Below, one piece after another: positions 53,271 through 61,510 of a DNA stretch of 64,000 nt. The notes beneath the pieces are model-generated. The model was not told where the DNA came from. It did no database searches and was given only the letters and a program-made list of their open reading frames with translations. Location: positions 11,761,501 through 11,825,500 of the forward strand of contig NZ_CP012333.1 in the NCBI RefSeq assembly GCF_001263205.1. The letters are read 5' to 3'. A program made the translations under genes and the position numbers. This stretch comes from Labilithrix luteola. Its GTDB lineage: Bacteria; Myxococcota_A; Polyangia; Polyangiales; Polyangiaceae. Numbering within the stretch: the first letter of the stretch is position 1; every line of letters begins with the position of its first letter.

Positions 53271-53642
53271 GTGAATCGTCGGAACGAATTCGCGCGGACG
53301 CCGAGCTCCGCAGACCAACTGGGTGTCGCGCGCGTGCAAGCGATCCAGTGGTCGCATCCCGCCGTCGCGCAGCTCAGCGATGCCGCGCGGCTCATCTACG
53401 CGTGCCTCATCGACGGCTGCTCGACCACGGCGCGCGAGACCATCGACAGCGTGGAGCTGGTCTGGCGAAACCGCTACCGGGCGCGTGAACGCTACGCGGG
53501 GGCTGCCGAGATGCGCGACGCGCTCGACGAAATATGTCTCGCCGTCGAGGAGCTGCTCGCGGCTGGGCTCCTCGTTCTGCTCGACCGCAGCAGCATCAAT
53601 GCGGGCTGGGTGAGGCGTCCCTGGGAGGAGCTGCCCAACTGA
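53271..53642 (+). CDS. Hypothetical protein, mostly helical
   Basis: A 123-residue protein starting at GTG 53271, preceded by GGAGG at six bases, one of the best ribosome sites in the window. It is helical with one Cys pair region (ACLIDGCSTTARETIDSVELVWRNRYRARERYAGAAEMRDALDEICLAVEELLAAGLLVLLDRS). No family recognised. The middle looks like a small helix bundle that could bind a partner. It is divergent from the small frame at 52857-53150. The following 250 bases (53643-53892) contain no supported gene. Confidence 0.75.
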   Translation: MNRRNEFARTPSSADQLGVARVQAIQWSHPAVAQLSDAARLIYACLIDGCSTTARETIDSVELVWRNRYRARERYAGAAEMRDALDEICLAVEELLAAGLLVLLDRSSINAGWVRRPWEELPN

Positions 53643-53892
53643 TCTCGTGCTTGCACATCGCATGTATCGGCGAGCTCGAGCACGCGCAAGCTCGCGCTCC
53701 AGTTGGGAAAAAAGCTCCTCTGGTGGCGACAGTTCACCACGCGTGTCGTGGATCGACACGCGAATCCCGGCTCGAGAGCGCCGATCCCGGCCCTGGTCAC
53801 TGGCACGGCCGTCGCTTCGTCCCTTACCCGAACCCCAAGGCCGGCGGGTCGGCTAGCCCGACGCCGCAGGCGCCGCAGGAGTAGTGGTCATC

Positions 53893-54246
53893 ATGATGTG
53901 GAACGCCGACGACAACAACACGGGCGGCACCCAGGAGTCGTCCGAAACGAAGACCGACGCCGCGACCGAGGAGCGTCGGCCGCGCCGCCGGGGATTTGCC
54001 GCGATGGACCGCGAGCGCGTCCGTGAGATCGCGAGCAAAGGTGGAAAGGCCGCGCACTCCGCGGGCACCGCGCACCAATTCAGCAGTGAAGAGGCGCGCG
54101 TCGCGGGTCGCAAAGGAGGCATGGCCCCTCACGTCAGACGTGGCGGAGTCCGTCGCCGTCCCGCTGCCGAGGGCGCGACCCCGAGCGGAGCTGGTGCGGG
54201 TCAGGCCACGCACAACCCCGGCGAACACGGCGGGGACAACCGCTAG
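53893..54246 (+). CDS. KGG-repeat (YciG/Con-10-like) stress protein
   Basis: A 117-residue, very hydrophilic protein. GFAAMDRERVREIASKGGKAAHSAG and FSSEEARVAGRKGGMAPH are two KGG repeats, as in YciG and fungal Con-10, which are abundant under stress or in resting cells. Both ends are disordered (Asn/Thr/Gly, Ala/Gly/Pro). AGGAG lies 11 bases before ATG 53893; a GTG at 53884 or the ATG at 53896 are alternatives. A strong terminator follows. Likely induced by starvation or desiccation (family knowledge). Confidence 0.88.
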   Translation: MMWNADDNNTGGTQESSETKTDAATEERRPRRRGFAAMDRERVREIASKGGKAAHSAGTAHQFSSEEARVAGRKGGMAPHVRRGGVRRRPAAEGATPSGAGAGQATHNPGEHGGDNR

Positions 54247-54253
54247 CTCGCGC

Positions 54254-54294
54254 GCGGGCCCGAGACTCCGGTCTCGTGGCCCGCGGGCGTTTTT
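54254..54294 (+). terminator. Rho-independent terminator after the KGG gene
   Basis: GCGGGCC (54254-54260) and CGAGAC (54261-54266) pair with GTCTCG (54271-54276) and GGCCCGC (54278-54284) around a TCCG loop with one bulged T. TTTTT follows at 54290-54294. Confidence 0.88.
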
Positions 54295-54309
54295 GTCCCT
54301 ACGCAGGCA

Positions 54310-57039
54310 CTACGCGCGGGCAAGCTCGCGAAGCACGCTGACGAGCTCGGCGGGTTTGATGGGCTTTGCGACGTGGCGCTGGAACCCGGCGGCGAGAACG
54401 CGTTGGCGGTCCTCCGCTCGAGCATAGGCCGTCATCGCCACGAGCGGAACCTGACGTACCCCTTCGTTGGTGGCGCTCCGCACACGCTGCACGAAGACGA
54501 ACCCATCCTCGATGGGCATGGCGAGATCCGAGAGGGCAACGTCGGGCACGCACGCCTCGAGCGAACGCATGGCGTCTTCGACGGTGGGCACGCGAGTGAC
54601 TTTTGCGCCCGCATGCTCGAGGATCATGGCAATCAAGTCCCGCATGTCTTCCTCGTCGTCGAGGACGAGGACGCGGAACCCGGCGAGCGGCGAGAGCTGA
54701 ACGGGCTCGCTACCACTCGAGCCCCCCGGAGACCGCCGGCGCTTGTCACCGTCCGTGTCGGCATCGAGCGCGGCGAAGAGCGGAAGGCACACCGTGAACT
54801 TCGCGCCGTGCCCGAGCCCAGCGCTCTCGGCCTGAACCGTACCGCCGTGCAGCTCGGTCAGATGGCGCACAATCGCCAAGCCGAGCCCGAGACCGCCGTG
54901 CAGGCGCGTGGTGGAGCCGTCGGCCTGTCGGAAGCGATCGAAGACGAACGGCAAGAACGCGGCGTCGATCCCCTCGCCGGTGTCATTCACCGTCAGGACC
55001 ACGGCATCCGCTTCCCGCTTGGCGGCGATGCGCACCACGCCTCCCCGCGGCGTGAACTTCACGGCGTTCGAGGCGAGGTTCCAGAGGATCTGCTGGATGC
55101 GGTCCTGATCGGCGACGATGCTCCCCGGCTCGTCTTCGAACTCCGACTCGAGGAGCACCCCCTTGGCCTGCGCCGCCGAGCGCACGGTGTCGAGACAGCT
55201 CTCCACCGCCATCCGCACGTCGACGAGGCCCGTGGAGAGCCTGAGCTTGCCGCTCACGATCCGTGAGACGTCGAGGATGTCGTCGACGAGCTGCACTTGC
55301 GCGCGAGCGTTCCGCGCCACGACCTCGAGCCCCTTGCGACGCCGTTCGTGCGAGAGCTCGTCGTCGCTTTCGAGAAGGACGCGCGACCACCCGAGAATCG
55401 CGTTGAGCGGATTGCGGAGCTCGTGCGAGACGGTCGCAAGGAACTCGTCTTTCGCACGGCTCGCGGCCTCGGCGCGAGCGCGCGCGACCTCGGCTTCGGC
55501 GCGCGCGTCTTGTTCGCGTGCGAGGAGGGCCGCGCGTTCTTCTTCGATCCGCTTGCTTGCGGTGATGTCGAGCAGCGTGCCGATGAATCGAACCGTGCTG
55601 CCTTGTTCGACGATGGCCTGCCCTTTTGCCGCTACCCAGCGCTCGATGCTGTCTTCGAGGCCCACCGTTCGGTATTCACAATCGAACGCCCCCGAGGTCA
55701 TGGGGTCGAGCGCGCGCCGGACGGCACGCTCCACACGCGCGCGATCGTCGGCGTGAACGGCAGCCATCCACACGGCAATGCTCACCATGGCCCCCGGGCC
55801 CAGACCCGACAGTGCCTTCGAACGCGCATCCCACCGGAGCGCGCCGGTCATCGGGTTGTAATCCCACGTTCCGAGGCCGGCAGATTCGAGCGCGATGCGC
55901 CGTCGCGCTTCGCCGGCTCGCAGCTCGAGCTCGGCGAGCTCGGCACGATGCCTCGCCTCTTTGGCCTCCTCGTAGAGGCGAGCGTTCTCGAAGGCGCCGG
56001 CCGCATGCTGGGCGGCAACCGCCGCGAGCTCTTCGTCGCGGACGTCGAACGCGCCCGCGTCTTCGTGCGCGAGCACGATGGCGCCCGTCGTCTCCCCGTC
56101 GCGCGACACCACCGGCACGGCGATGAGACTGCCGACGCGCGAGGGAACGCCCGCGGACCGCGCGAACGGCGCACTCAGCCGAAGGATCGAGACACCGCAG
56201 AAGACGCCTTGGAGCTGCGGACACTCCGGCCCCAGGGACATCATCTCGTCATCCATCATGCCCGAGAGCGCGACGTCCATCGCTGAGCATCCCGACACTT
56301 GGTGCGAGCGAGCTCCTTTACCGACGGCGTAATGGAACGCGCCTCCGCTCGCCGACGTGAGCGACGTGGTCTCGTCGATGAGGCGCTGCGCGATTCGACC
56401 GAGGTCGAGCTCGCCATTGAGCGCACTGTGGATGCGGACGAGTGCTTCGACGGCGTCGGCCTGAGCGTCCACGGGCAACGCCGCGATGAGGCGCTCGCTC
56501 AGTCGGCCGGTCGTCGGGTCGGCAGCGATCCGCGAATCGCTCGCGCGCGGCGCCATGCGCTGCCGATAGCGAGCCACGGCCGCGGCAGCCTTCGTCCGCA
56601 GCACCTCGGGATCGACAGGCTTGTGGAGAAACTCGTCCCCGGTCGAGAAGCTCTTGGCGACGACCTCGCTCGTCGGCTCGCTCGGCGTAAGGAGAATGAC
56701 CGGCACCGCGCGGGAGCGATCGGCCTTCTTGAGGAGAGCCGCAGCTTCGAGCCCATCGAGCTCCGGCATGCGCAGGTCGAGGAGGACCAAGGCGAAGTCT
56801 TCGTGGCTCGCGCGAATGACGGCTTCGGCGCCCGAACTCGCGCAAACGACGCGCTCACCGAGCGGTTCCAGAATCGCGCGCAGCGCTTCCAGATTGGGAA
56901 GATGATCGGCGACGAGGAGAATGCTCGCGGTCGTCGAAGGCGTGTTCGGGTACACGCTTCCCGGCGCCCGTCGTGCGGAGGACGACGTGGGGAGTGTCGG
57001 AGACGATGGAAGGGGCGCTGTTTCAGGGGTGCGGGCCAA
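54310..57039 (-). CDS. Hybrid histidine kinase, REC-GAF-PAS-HisKA-HATPase-REC
   Basis: About 909 residues from TTG 57039 (AAGAGG upstream); GTG 56955 is an alternative. No membrane segment. The first receiver has LVLLDLRMPELDG and FLHKPVD; GAF holds SGCSAMDVALSG and CPQLQGVFCGVSIL; PAS has GLGTWDYNPMTGALRWD and GTLLDITASKRIEEER. A coiled helix leads to the kinase: ATVSHELRNPLNAILGWSR, WNLASNAVKFTP, DTGEGI, GGLGLGLAIVRH. The terminal receiver has VLDDEEDM, LSDLAMPIEDG and AKPIKP, all intact. It is a cytosolic phosphorelay hub; the likely partners are nearby receivers. Confidence 0.95.
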   Translation of the reverse strand: MARTPETAPLPSSPTLPTSSSARRAPGSVYPNTPSTTASILLVADHLPNLEALRAILEPLGERVVCASSGAEAVIRASHEDFALVLLDLRMPELDGLEAAALLKKADRSRAVPVILLTPSEPTSEVVAKSFSTGDEFLHKPVDPEVLRTKAAAAVARYRQRMAPRASDSRIAADPTTGRLSERLIAALPVDAQADAVEALVRIHSALNGELDLGRIAQRLIDETTSLTSASGGAFHYAVGKGARSHQVSGCSAMDVALSGMMDDEMMSLGPECPQLQGVFCGVSILRLSAPFARSAGVPSRVGSLIAVPVVSRDGETTGAIVLAHEDAGAFDVRDEELAAVAAQHAAGAFENARLYEEAKEARHRAELAELELRAGEARRRIALESAGLGTWDYNPMTGALRWDARSKALSGLGPGAMVSIAVWMAAVHADDRARVERAVRRALDPMTSGAFDCEYRTVGLEDSIERWVAAKGQAIVEQGSTVRFIGTLLDITASKRIEEERAALLAREQDARAEAEVARARAEAASRAKDEFLATVSHELRNPLNAILGWSRVLLESDDELSHERRRKGLEVVARNARAQVQLVDDILDVSRIVSGKLRLSTGLVDVRMAVESCLDTVRSAAQAKGVLLESEFEDEPGSIVADQDRIQQILWNLASNAVKFTPRGGVVRIAAKREADAVVLTVNDTGEGIDAAFLPFVFDRFRQADGSTTRLHGGLGLGLAIVRHLTELHGGTVQAESAGLGHGAKFTVCLPLFAALDADTDGDKRRRSPGGSSGSEPVQLSPLAGFRVLVLDDEEDMRDLIAMILEHAGAKVTRVPTVEDAMRSLEACVPDVALSDLAMPIEDGFVFVQRVRSATNEGVRQVPLVAMTAYARAEDRQRVLAAGFQRHVAKPIKPAELVSVLRELARA

Positions 57040-57247
57040 GGGGCCTCTTCGGGATTCCCTATGCTTGAGCGACAAGCGCGAGCGGTCAACGTGACACGAC
57101 GCCTCCCCTCTTCCCGCGCACGGGCGTCGCACGCAAGACCGCTCCCGTCATCCAGCACGAGCGGCGCGGGATCGCTCCTTGCTGCCGCTCCCCCTCGTAC
57201 GCCGCGCGTCGTTTCTTCTCGTACGTCCGGCTTCACCGGAGAGCCAC

Positions 57248-57655
57248 ATGAGCCATCGTGCCACGGTTCTCGTCGTGGATGACGACGAGGACACGGTCGA
57301 GACCATGCGAGACATCTTGAGGGAGGAGGGTCACGTCGTCTTGTGCGCCCGCAATGGGAGGGAGGCGCTCGAGCTCGTCTCGGAAAAGCGGCCCGATCTG
57401 GTTCTGCTCGACCTCAACATGCCGGAGATGGACGGGCGGTCATTTCTCGAAACCATTCGTAACGATCCCGCTCTCGCAAACACCCACGTGGTGGTGCTCT
57501 CGGGCGCGCCGGACGCGCCGCGGTTTTCGTGCGAATCGGTCTCGAAACCTCTACGGCTCGACACACTCCTCGCCCTCCTCGAGAGGGTCGCCGACGCGGG
57601 TAAGGCCCCCCTCCCCGTGAGCACCACCCGAATCGGCGGCGACCCATCCGATTGA
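57248..57655 (+). CDS. Single-domain response regulator (receiver)
   Basis: A 135-residue receiver with VVDDDED, phospho-acceptor D55 in LLDLNMPEMDG, VVLSGAPD (Ser at the Thr position) and a switch Lys in SVSKPLRLD. A short tail follows and there is no output domain. GGAGAG precedes ATG 57248. It is divergent from the hybrid kinase, a natural partner. Its stop codon lies inside the first unit of a 17-base tandem repeat. Confidence 0.92.
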   Translation: MSHRATVLVVDDDEDTVETMRDILREEGHVVLCARNGREALELVSEKRPDLVLLDLNMPEMDGRSFLETIRNDPALANTHVVVLSGAPDAPRFSCESVSKPLRLDTLLALLERVADAGKAPLPVSTTRIGGDPSD

Positions 57656-57693
57656 TGGCCCCATCCGATTCATGGCCCCATCCGATTCATGGA
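57644..57693 (+). repeat. 17-base tandem repeat, three copies
   Basis: CCATCCGATT begins at 57644, 57661 and 57678, each 17 bases apart; the linkers are GATGGCC or CATGGCC. The first copy covers the stop codon of the receiver gene. Confidence 0.85.
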
Positions 57694-58092
57694 TGGATTC
57701 GCCGCGCTCCAGCGATGATCCTCCAATGAGGGCCCTCATGCCACCCGTGGGCTCTCGAGGAGTATCAAGGAACGTCAGAGCGCCGTGTAGCTGGTGACCT
57801 CTCTCGTGAGCGACACGTGCGACACGAGGACACGAGGAGCGAGAGAGAGAAGGAAGCAAAAGCCCAAGCGCCCAAGCGCCCAAGCGACTGAGGCGGGCCC
57901 AACGCGTGAAAAGCCATGTCTGCGACCCAGAAAGCGCGAACTGAGGTATCTTGCGATGGTGGGCATTCCTCGCGCTCATCGCGCTTCGCGAGGCGCTCAG
58001 CCCACACTCATCGTGAACAAGCGCCCCCCTCGCGGAAACCAAAGGCTCGTGTCGCTTCGCGCTTCGCGCCTCGTCGCAAGCAGGGTGTCCTA
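57656..58092. other. Intergenic stretch with short repeats
   Basis: About 430 bases between the receiver and hybrid kinase genes. Besides the 17-base repeat, an 8-base unit GCCCAAGC occurs three times in tandem at 57862-57885. An open frame from ATG 57916 joins the kinase in frame, but its codon bias is poor, so I start the kinase later. No promoter is certain. Confidence 0.55.
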
Positions 58093-59850
58093 TTGAGCGA
58101 GCTGAGCGATCGGAGCGCGCGCCCGCCCACGACACCTGCAAGCTCGTCCGAAATCACGGCGGAGATTCTCGAGCGGCTCCGGACGATCACCGGGCTATTG
58201 GCAGGCACCCACACGGTCACCGACATCGCACGCATCTCCGTGGCGGAGGGCGCGGCGGCGATAGGCGCGCTCGGCGGCGCCATTCGGCTGATGAGCGAGG
58301 ACGGCACGAAGCTCGAGCTCATCGATCGGCACCATCACGGTGCACCGCCCGAGGCTTGGCTCGACGATCCCGTCGCCGTCGACGCCCGCACGCCCGTCGC
58401 GGAAGCCGCCCGGACGAAGGTTCCCGTTTTCGTGGAGACGCCGCAGCAGCTCGCCGAGCGGTTCGGGGCTGGCTCGAACCCACATCTCCCCGGCTCCAAG
58501 GCCAGCCTTCCGCTCCTGGTCGATGGGCGGCTGCTCGGAGTCGTCGCGTTCGCCTTCGCGGAGTGGAGAACGCTCGGCGGAAGAGAGCGCGCGTTCATGT
58601 GCGTTCTGGCAGACGTGACGGCGCAGGCGCTCGGTCGAGCACGCCACAACGAGGCTCATGAGGTGGCGCTTCGCGAAATCGAAGCGATGAGCAAGCTCAA
58701 GGACGAGTTCCTCGCCACGGTGAGCCACGAGCTGCGAACGCCCCTCAACGCCATCGTCGGATGGTCGTCCATGCTGAAGGAGCCCCTCGAGGGCGACTCT
58801 GCCAAGAGAGGCGTCGAGGTCATCGAGCGCAATGCACGCGCGCTCGCGCGGCTCGTCGACGACGTACTCGACGTGTCACGAATTGCCCGAGGAACCTTGC
58901 GCGTCGAGCATCGCCCAGTCGACAGCGCGCACGTGGTACGGTCCGCCCTCGAAGCGGTGGCACCAGCCGCCGTCGCCAAGTCCATCGAGCTCGAGACGGT
59001 CATCGACGATGACACCGGTGTCGTCATCGGGGACCCGGATCGACTCCAGCAGGTCGTGTGGAATCTCTTGTCGAACGCGGTGAAGTTCACGCCGCGTGGA
59101 GGGCGCGTCACGACCACGCTCTCAAATCGGCGCCTCTCGCATCACCGCCTCTCGCGTCACCGCGACGTCGTGCAGATCGTCGTGACCGACACGGGCGTCG
59201 GCATCGAGCCGAGCTTTCTACCGCACGTCTTCGAGACGTTCCGTCAGTTCGATAGTTCGACGACCCGCCCGCACGGCGGATTGGGTCTTGGCCTCGCCAT
59301 CGCGCGCAACATCGTCGACCTCCATGGGGGGACGATGGCGGTCGCGAGCGGCGGATCAGGCAAGGGAGCGAAGTTTACCGTGGAGCTTCCCGCATCACAC
59401 CCGCCACCTGCCGACGACGCGGCGGCGCCAGCACCAGCTACGAAAACGCGAACCCCCGTTCCCCGCAATGTCCTCGAAGGGGTCCGCGTGCTCGTCGCGG
59501 ACGACGCCGCCGACTCGCGCGATCTCATCCGGCGCGTTCTCGAAAACGCCGGCGCCTCGGTCCGTGCCGTGGCTTCGGCACGCGAGACGATGACCGCCAT
59601 GAAAGCATGGCCCCCCGACGCCATCGTCGCCGACATCGGAATGCCGGACGCGGATGGCTACACCTTGATGCGCTGGATACGAGCTCTCGATGCGAGCGCG
59701 GGCGGCCAGGTTCCTGCCATCGCACTCACCGGTTACGCGTCCGAAGGCGATCGGCGCAGCGCACTCGCCGTGGGCTATCAGGAGCACCTGTCGAAGCCCA
59801 CCCATCCGAGCGAGCTCGTTCGCGCGGTTGCACGCGTCGTTGGGCGCTGA
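58093..59850 (+). CDS. Hybrid histidine kinase, GAF-HisKA-HATPase-REC
   Basis: About 585 residues from TTG 58093 (AGGGTG upstream); an ATG at 57916 would add 59 low-quality residues. No membrane segment. GAF is at residues about 25-195 (AAAIGALGGAIRLMSEDG, SLPLLVDGRLLGVVAFAF). The kinase has ATVSHELRTPLNAIVGWSS, WNLLSNAVKFTP, DTGVGI and GGLGLGLAIARN. The C-terminal receiver has LVADDAADSR, VADIGMPDADG and LSKPTHP. The HATPase domain contains a duplicated RLSHHRLSRHR loop from a 15-base tandem repeat (59131-59160). The kinase resembles the one at 54310. Confidence 0.94.
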   Translation: MSELSDRSARPPTTPASSSEITAEILERLRTITGLLAGTHTVTDIARISVAEGAAAIGALGGAIRLMSEDGTKLELIDRHHHGAPPEAWLDDPVAVDARTPVAEAARTKVPVFVETPQQLAERFGAGSNPHLPGSKASLPLLVDGRLLGVVAFAFAEWRTLGGRERAFMCVLADVTAQALGRARHNEAHEVALREIEAMSKLKDEFLATVSHELRTPLNAIVGWSSMLKEPLEGDSAKRGVEVIERNARALARLVDDVLDVSRIARGTLRVEHRPVDSAHVVRSALEAVAPAAVAKSIELETVIDDDTGVVIGDPDRLQQVVWNLLSNAVKFTPRGGRVTTTLSNRRLSHHRLSRHRDVVQIVVTDTGVGIEPSFLPHVFETFRQFDSSTTRPHGGLGLGLAIARNIVDLHGGTMAVASGGSGKGAKFTVELPASHPPPADDAAAPAPATKTRTPVPRNVLEGVRVLVADDAADSRDLIRRVLENAGASVRAVASARETMTAMKAWPPDAIVADIGMPDADGYTLMRWIRALDASAGGQVPAIALTGYASEGDRRSALAVGYQEHLSKPTHPSELVRAVARVVGR

Positions 59851-59856
59851 CGTCGC

Positions 59857-60111
59857 TCAGGTCGAAAGCGGACGGTCCTCGGGCAGGTCGGTCGCGAGCC
59901 CGTAAAGGCTCATCGCGACGACCGCGGCGCGGTGCTGCCGTACCGAGGACTGCTTCGCTTCTTCGACGTAGGCGACCATGCCGGCGCGATCGCGGTCGTT
60001 GAGGCGACCGAAACTCTCCTGGGCGCGGGGGCTCTGTTCGAGGAGTGCGAGCAACTCGCGGGGGACGAAAGACTCGGGGAGAAGCGAGGCGGGGGCGGAG
60101 ACTGCGTTCAT
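59857..60111 (-). CDS. YdeI/OmpD-associated-type small protein
   Basis: An 84-residue protein. LLPESFVPRELLALLEQSPRAQESFGRLNDRDRAGMVAYVEEAKQSSVRQHRAA matches the C-terminal domain found in YdeI/OmpD-associated proteins (usually DL-x-x-AL...F..L..S.r..yv.wI..AK..eTR). It lacks the N-terminal part of longer relatives. ATG 60111 is taken as start; TTG 60180 is possible. Function unknown. It converges with the kinase gene six bases away. Confidence 0.72.
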   Translation of the reverse strand: MNAVSAPASLLPESFVPRELLALLEQSPRAQESFGRLNDRDRAGMVAYVEEAKQSSVRQHRAAVVAMSLYGLATDLPEDRPLST

Positions 60112-60285
60112 GTGCCGCTCTTGAGCACGAAGCAGGCCATAAGGTGCGCTGTGCCGCAGCTCCTGCACGTATTTTGTCAACCGCCTGAAATCACTTACAT
60201 ATCGCTATAAAGCGCGACCGCTAGCGAGGTTTCTTGGGCAGGTCGTGAGTGACCCAGCCGGGTATAGTTCGACCACATAGTCCGA

Positions 60286-60318
60286 CCCAGTCCGAGGTCA
60301 TACGACCTCAGAGCTGGG
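60286..60318. terminator. Possible hairpin between two - strand genes
   Basis: CCCAG (60286-60290) and GAGGTC (60294-60299) pair with GACCTC (60304-60309) and CTGGG (60314-60318) around ATAC. No clear T run follows on either strand, so it may terminate poorly or act otherwise. It lies 33 bases past the lipoprotein stop. Confidence 0.4.
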
Positions 60319-60350
60319 TGGATCCGCCGACGGCGAACTACGGGAATCAC

Positions 60351-61073
60351 CTACTCGTTCGTGCAGACGCGGGCGACCTTGCCGGTCGTCGTCGCCGCCA
60401 CGGCGCACGAGCCTGCTGCCGCGTTCTTGCAGTCCTTGTCGCTCGCGCACTTCTTCTTGCACATCGCGTCTTTGCCGAAGCCCATCACGAGCTCCTGACC
60501 CGCCGCGCACTTGGCCGCGGTCGCCGGTTTGCCCGCGTCCGCCGCGGCCCCGGCGTCGGAAATGCCCCCCGCGTCCTTGGCGCCGCCGTCCACAGCCGTC
60601 GTCCCTGCGTCCGTCACCGTCGCGGTGGCGGTGAAGGCGTCCTTGGTCACCCATCCCATGAGAACCGAGCTTGCGTCCTTCGGATCGGCGAACGTCACGA
60701 GCTCGCAGTCCTGGTACTCGGCGATCTTGTTGACCTCCGTCCCCTTGGCGAGGGTTGCGACGACCGACCCGGCCTTCGGAGTCGTCCGTACGCTGGCGGA
60801 GGCGGCGGCCACCTTCGTCGCCTCGTTCGGAATCGGCGTCTCGCCGGGGAAACGAGCGACGGAGGCGGCATTCTTGGCCGCCGGTGCCGGTGCGGGCGCG
60901 ACGGCGGCATCGGCTGCGGGCGCGGGCGCGGGAGCAGCATCTTCCACGACGGCCGTGGCGTCGACGACAGCCGCGTCCGATCCGGCGTCAGCCCCCTGCT
61001 TCTTCAGCATCGGGCAGCCAGAGACGACGAGCACCATCGGGAAAAAGCTGGCAACGAGGATGAGCTTTCGCAT
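60351..61073 (-). CDS. Lipoprotein with SH3-like and Cys-rich domains
   Basis: A 240-residue lipoprotein (signal ending LVVSGC). A long Ala/Pro/Asp linker (DAAPAPAPAADAAVAPAPAPA) precedes a bacterial SH3-like domain (ASVRTTPKAGSVVATLAKGTEVNKIAEYQDCELVTF, VLMGWVTKDAF). A second Ala/Asp/Gly linker leads to a C-terminal Cys-rich unit (KCAAGQELVMGFGKDAMCKKKCASDKDCKNAAAGSCAV) with six cysteines. SH3-like domains of this kind often bind peptides or cell wall. Linkers like these are common in myxobacterial surface proteins. Confidence 0.87.
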   Translation of the reverse strand: MRKLILVASFFPMVLVVSGCPMLKKQGADAGSDAAVVDATAVVEDAAPAPAPAADAAVAPAPAPAAKNAASVARFPGETPIPNEATKVAAASASVRTTPKAGSVVATLAKGTEVNKIAEYQDCELVTFADPKDASSVLMGWVTKDAFTATATVTDAGTTAVDGGAKDAGGISDAGAAADAGKPATAAKCAAGQELVMGFGKDAMCKKKCASDKDCKNAAAGSCAVAATTTGKVARVCTNE

Positions 61074-61140
61074 GCGCCACCACGCATATCACGGGCTGCT
61101 GGCGGGCATCCAAATCGTGGCGGAACCCAACAGTCGGTCG

Positions 61141-61404
61141 TCAGGCCGACGAAGCCATCAACGTGGCGTCGTGCAAATCGAGTGACTCCGACGCGAAGCC
61201 CCGGTCGATCCCACGACGCCCGCTCACGCCGACGATCTGTGAGGCGCGTGGGCACGAGCCGGTCAACGGCCAAGGCATGTCACGAAGCGTCGAGCCGACG
61301 CGCGCGAGGTCCGTCCGCATCGTGCGGATACGTGTGTGCTGCGAAGGGTTCTTTCGCAGAGCGCGCGAAAGGACCTCGACCAGCCTGCCGAGCTCCGTGC
61401 GCAC
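61141..61404 (-). CDS. Possible small hypothetical protein
   Basis: An 87-residue frame with good third-position bias (RTELGRLVEVLSRALRKNPSQHTRIRTMRTDLARVGSTLRDM) starting from GTG 61404. It lacks a clear ribosome site and a known family. It lies in the roughly 440-base gap between the lipoprotein and the M16 peptidase, in which I otherwise see nothing. It is divergent from the peptidase gene. Confidence 0.35.
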   Translation of the reverse strand: MRTELGRLVEVLSRALRKNPSQHTRIRTMRTDLARVGSTLRDMPWPLTGSCPRASQIVGVSGRRGIDRGFASESLDLHDATLMASSA

Positions 61405-61510
61405 GCGCAGCTCCGCGATGCCATCGGATGCCGGCGTCCGCGTGTCGATCGGGGCTGCGCGTCCGCGCGACTTTCACGCCGGCGACGGCTCGGGCCATAA
61501 TCAGCTCCCC

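Noticed and set aside
57644..57693. Tandem repeat as a CRISPR array
   Set aside because: Units are contiguous, 17 bases, without unique spacers; no cas genes.
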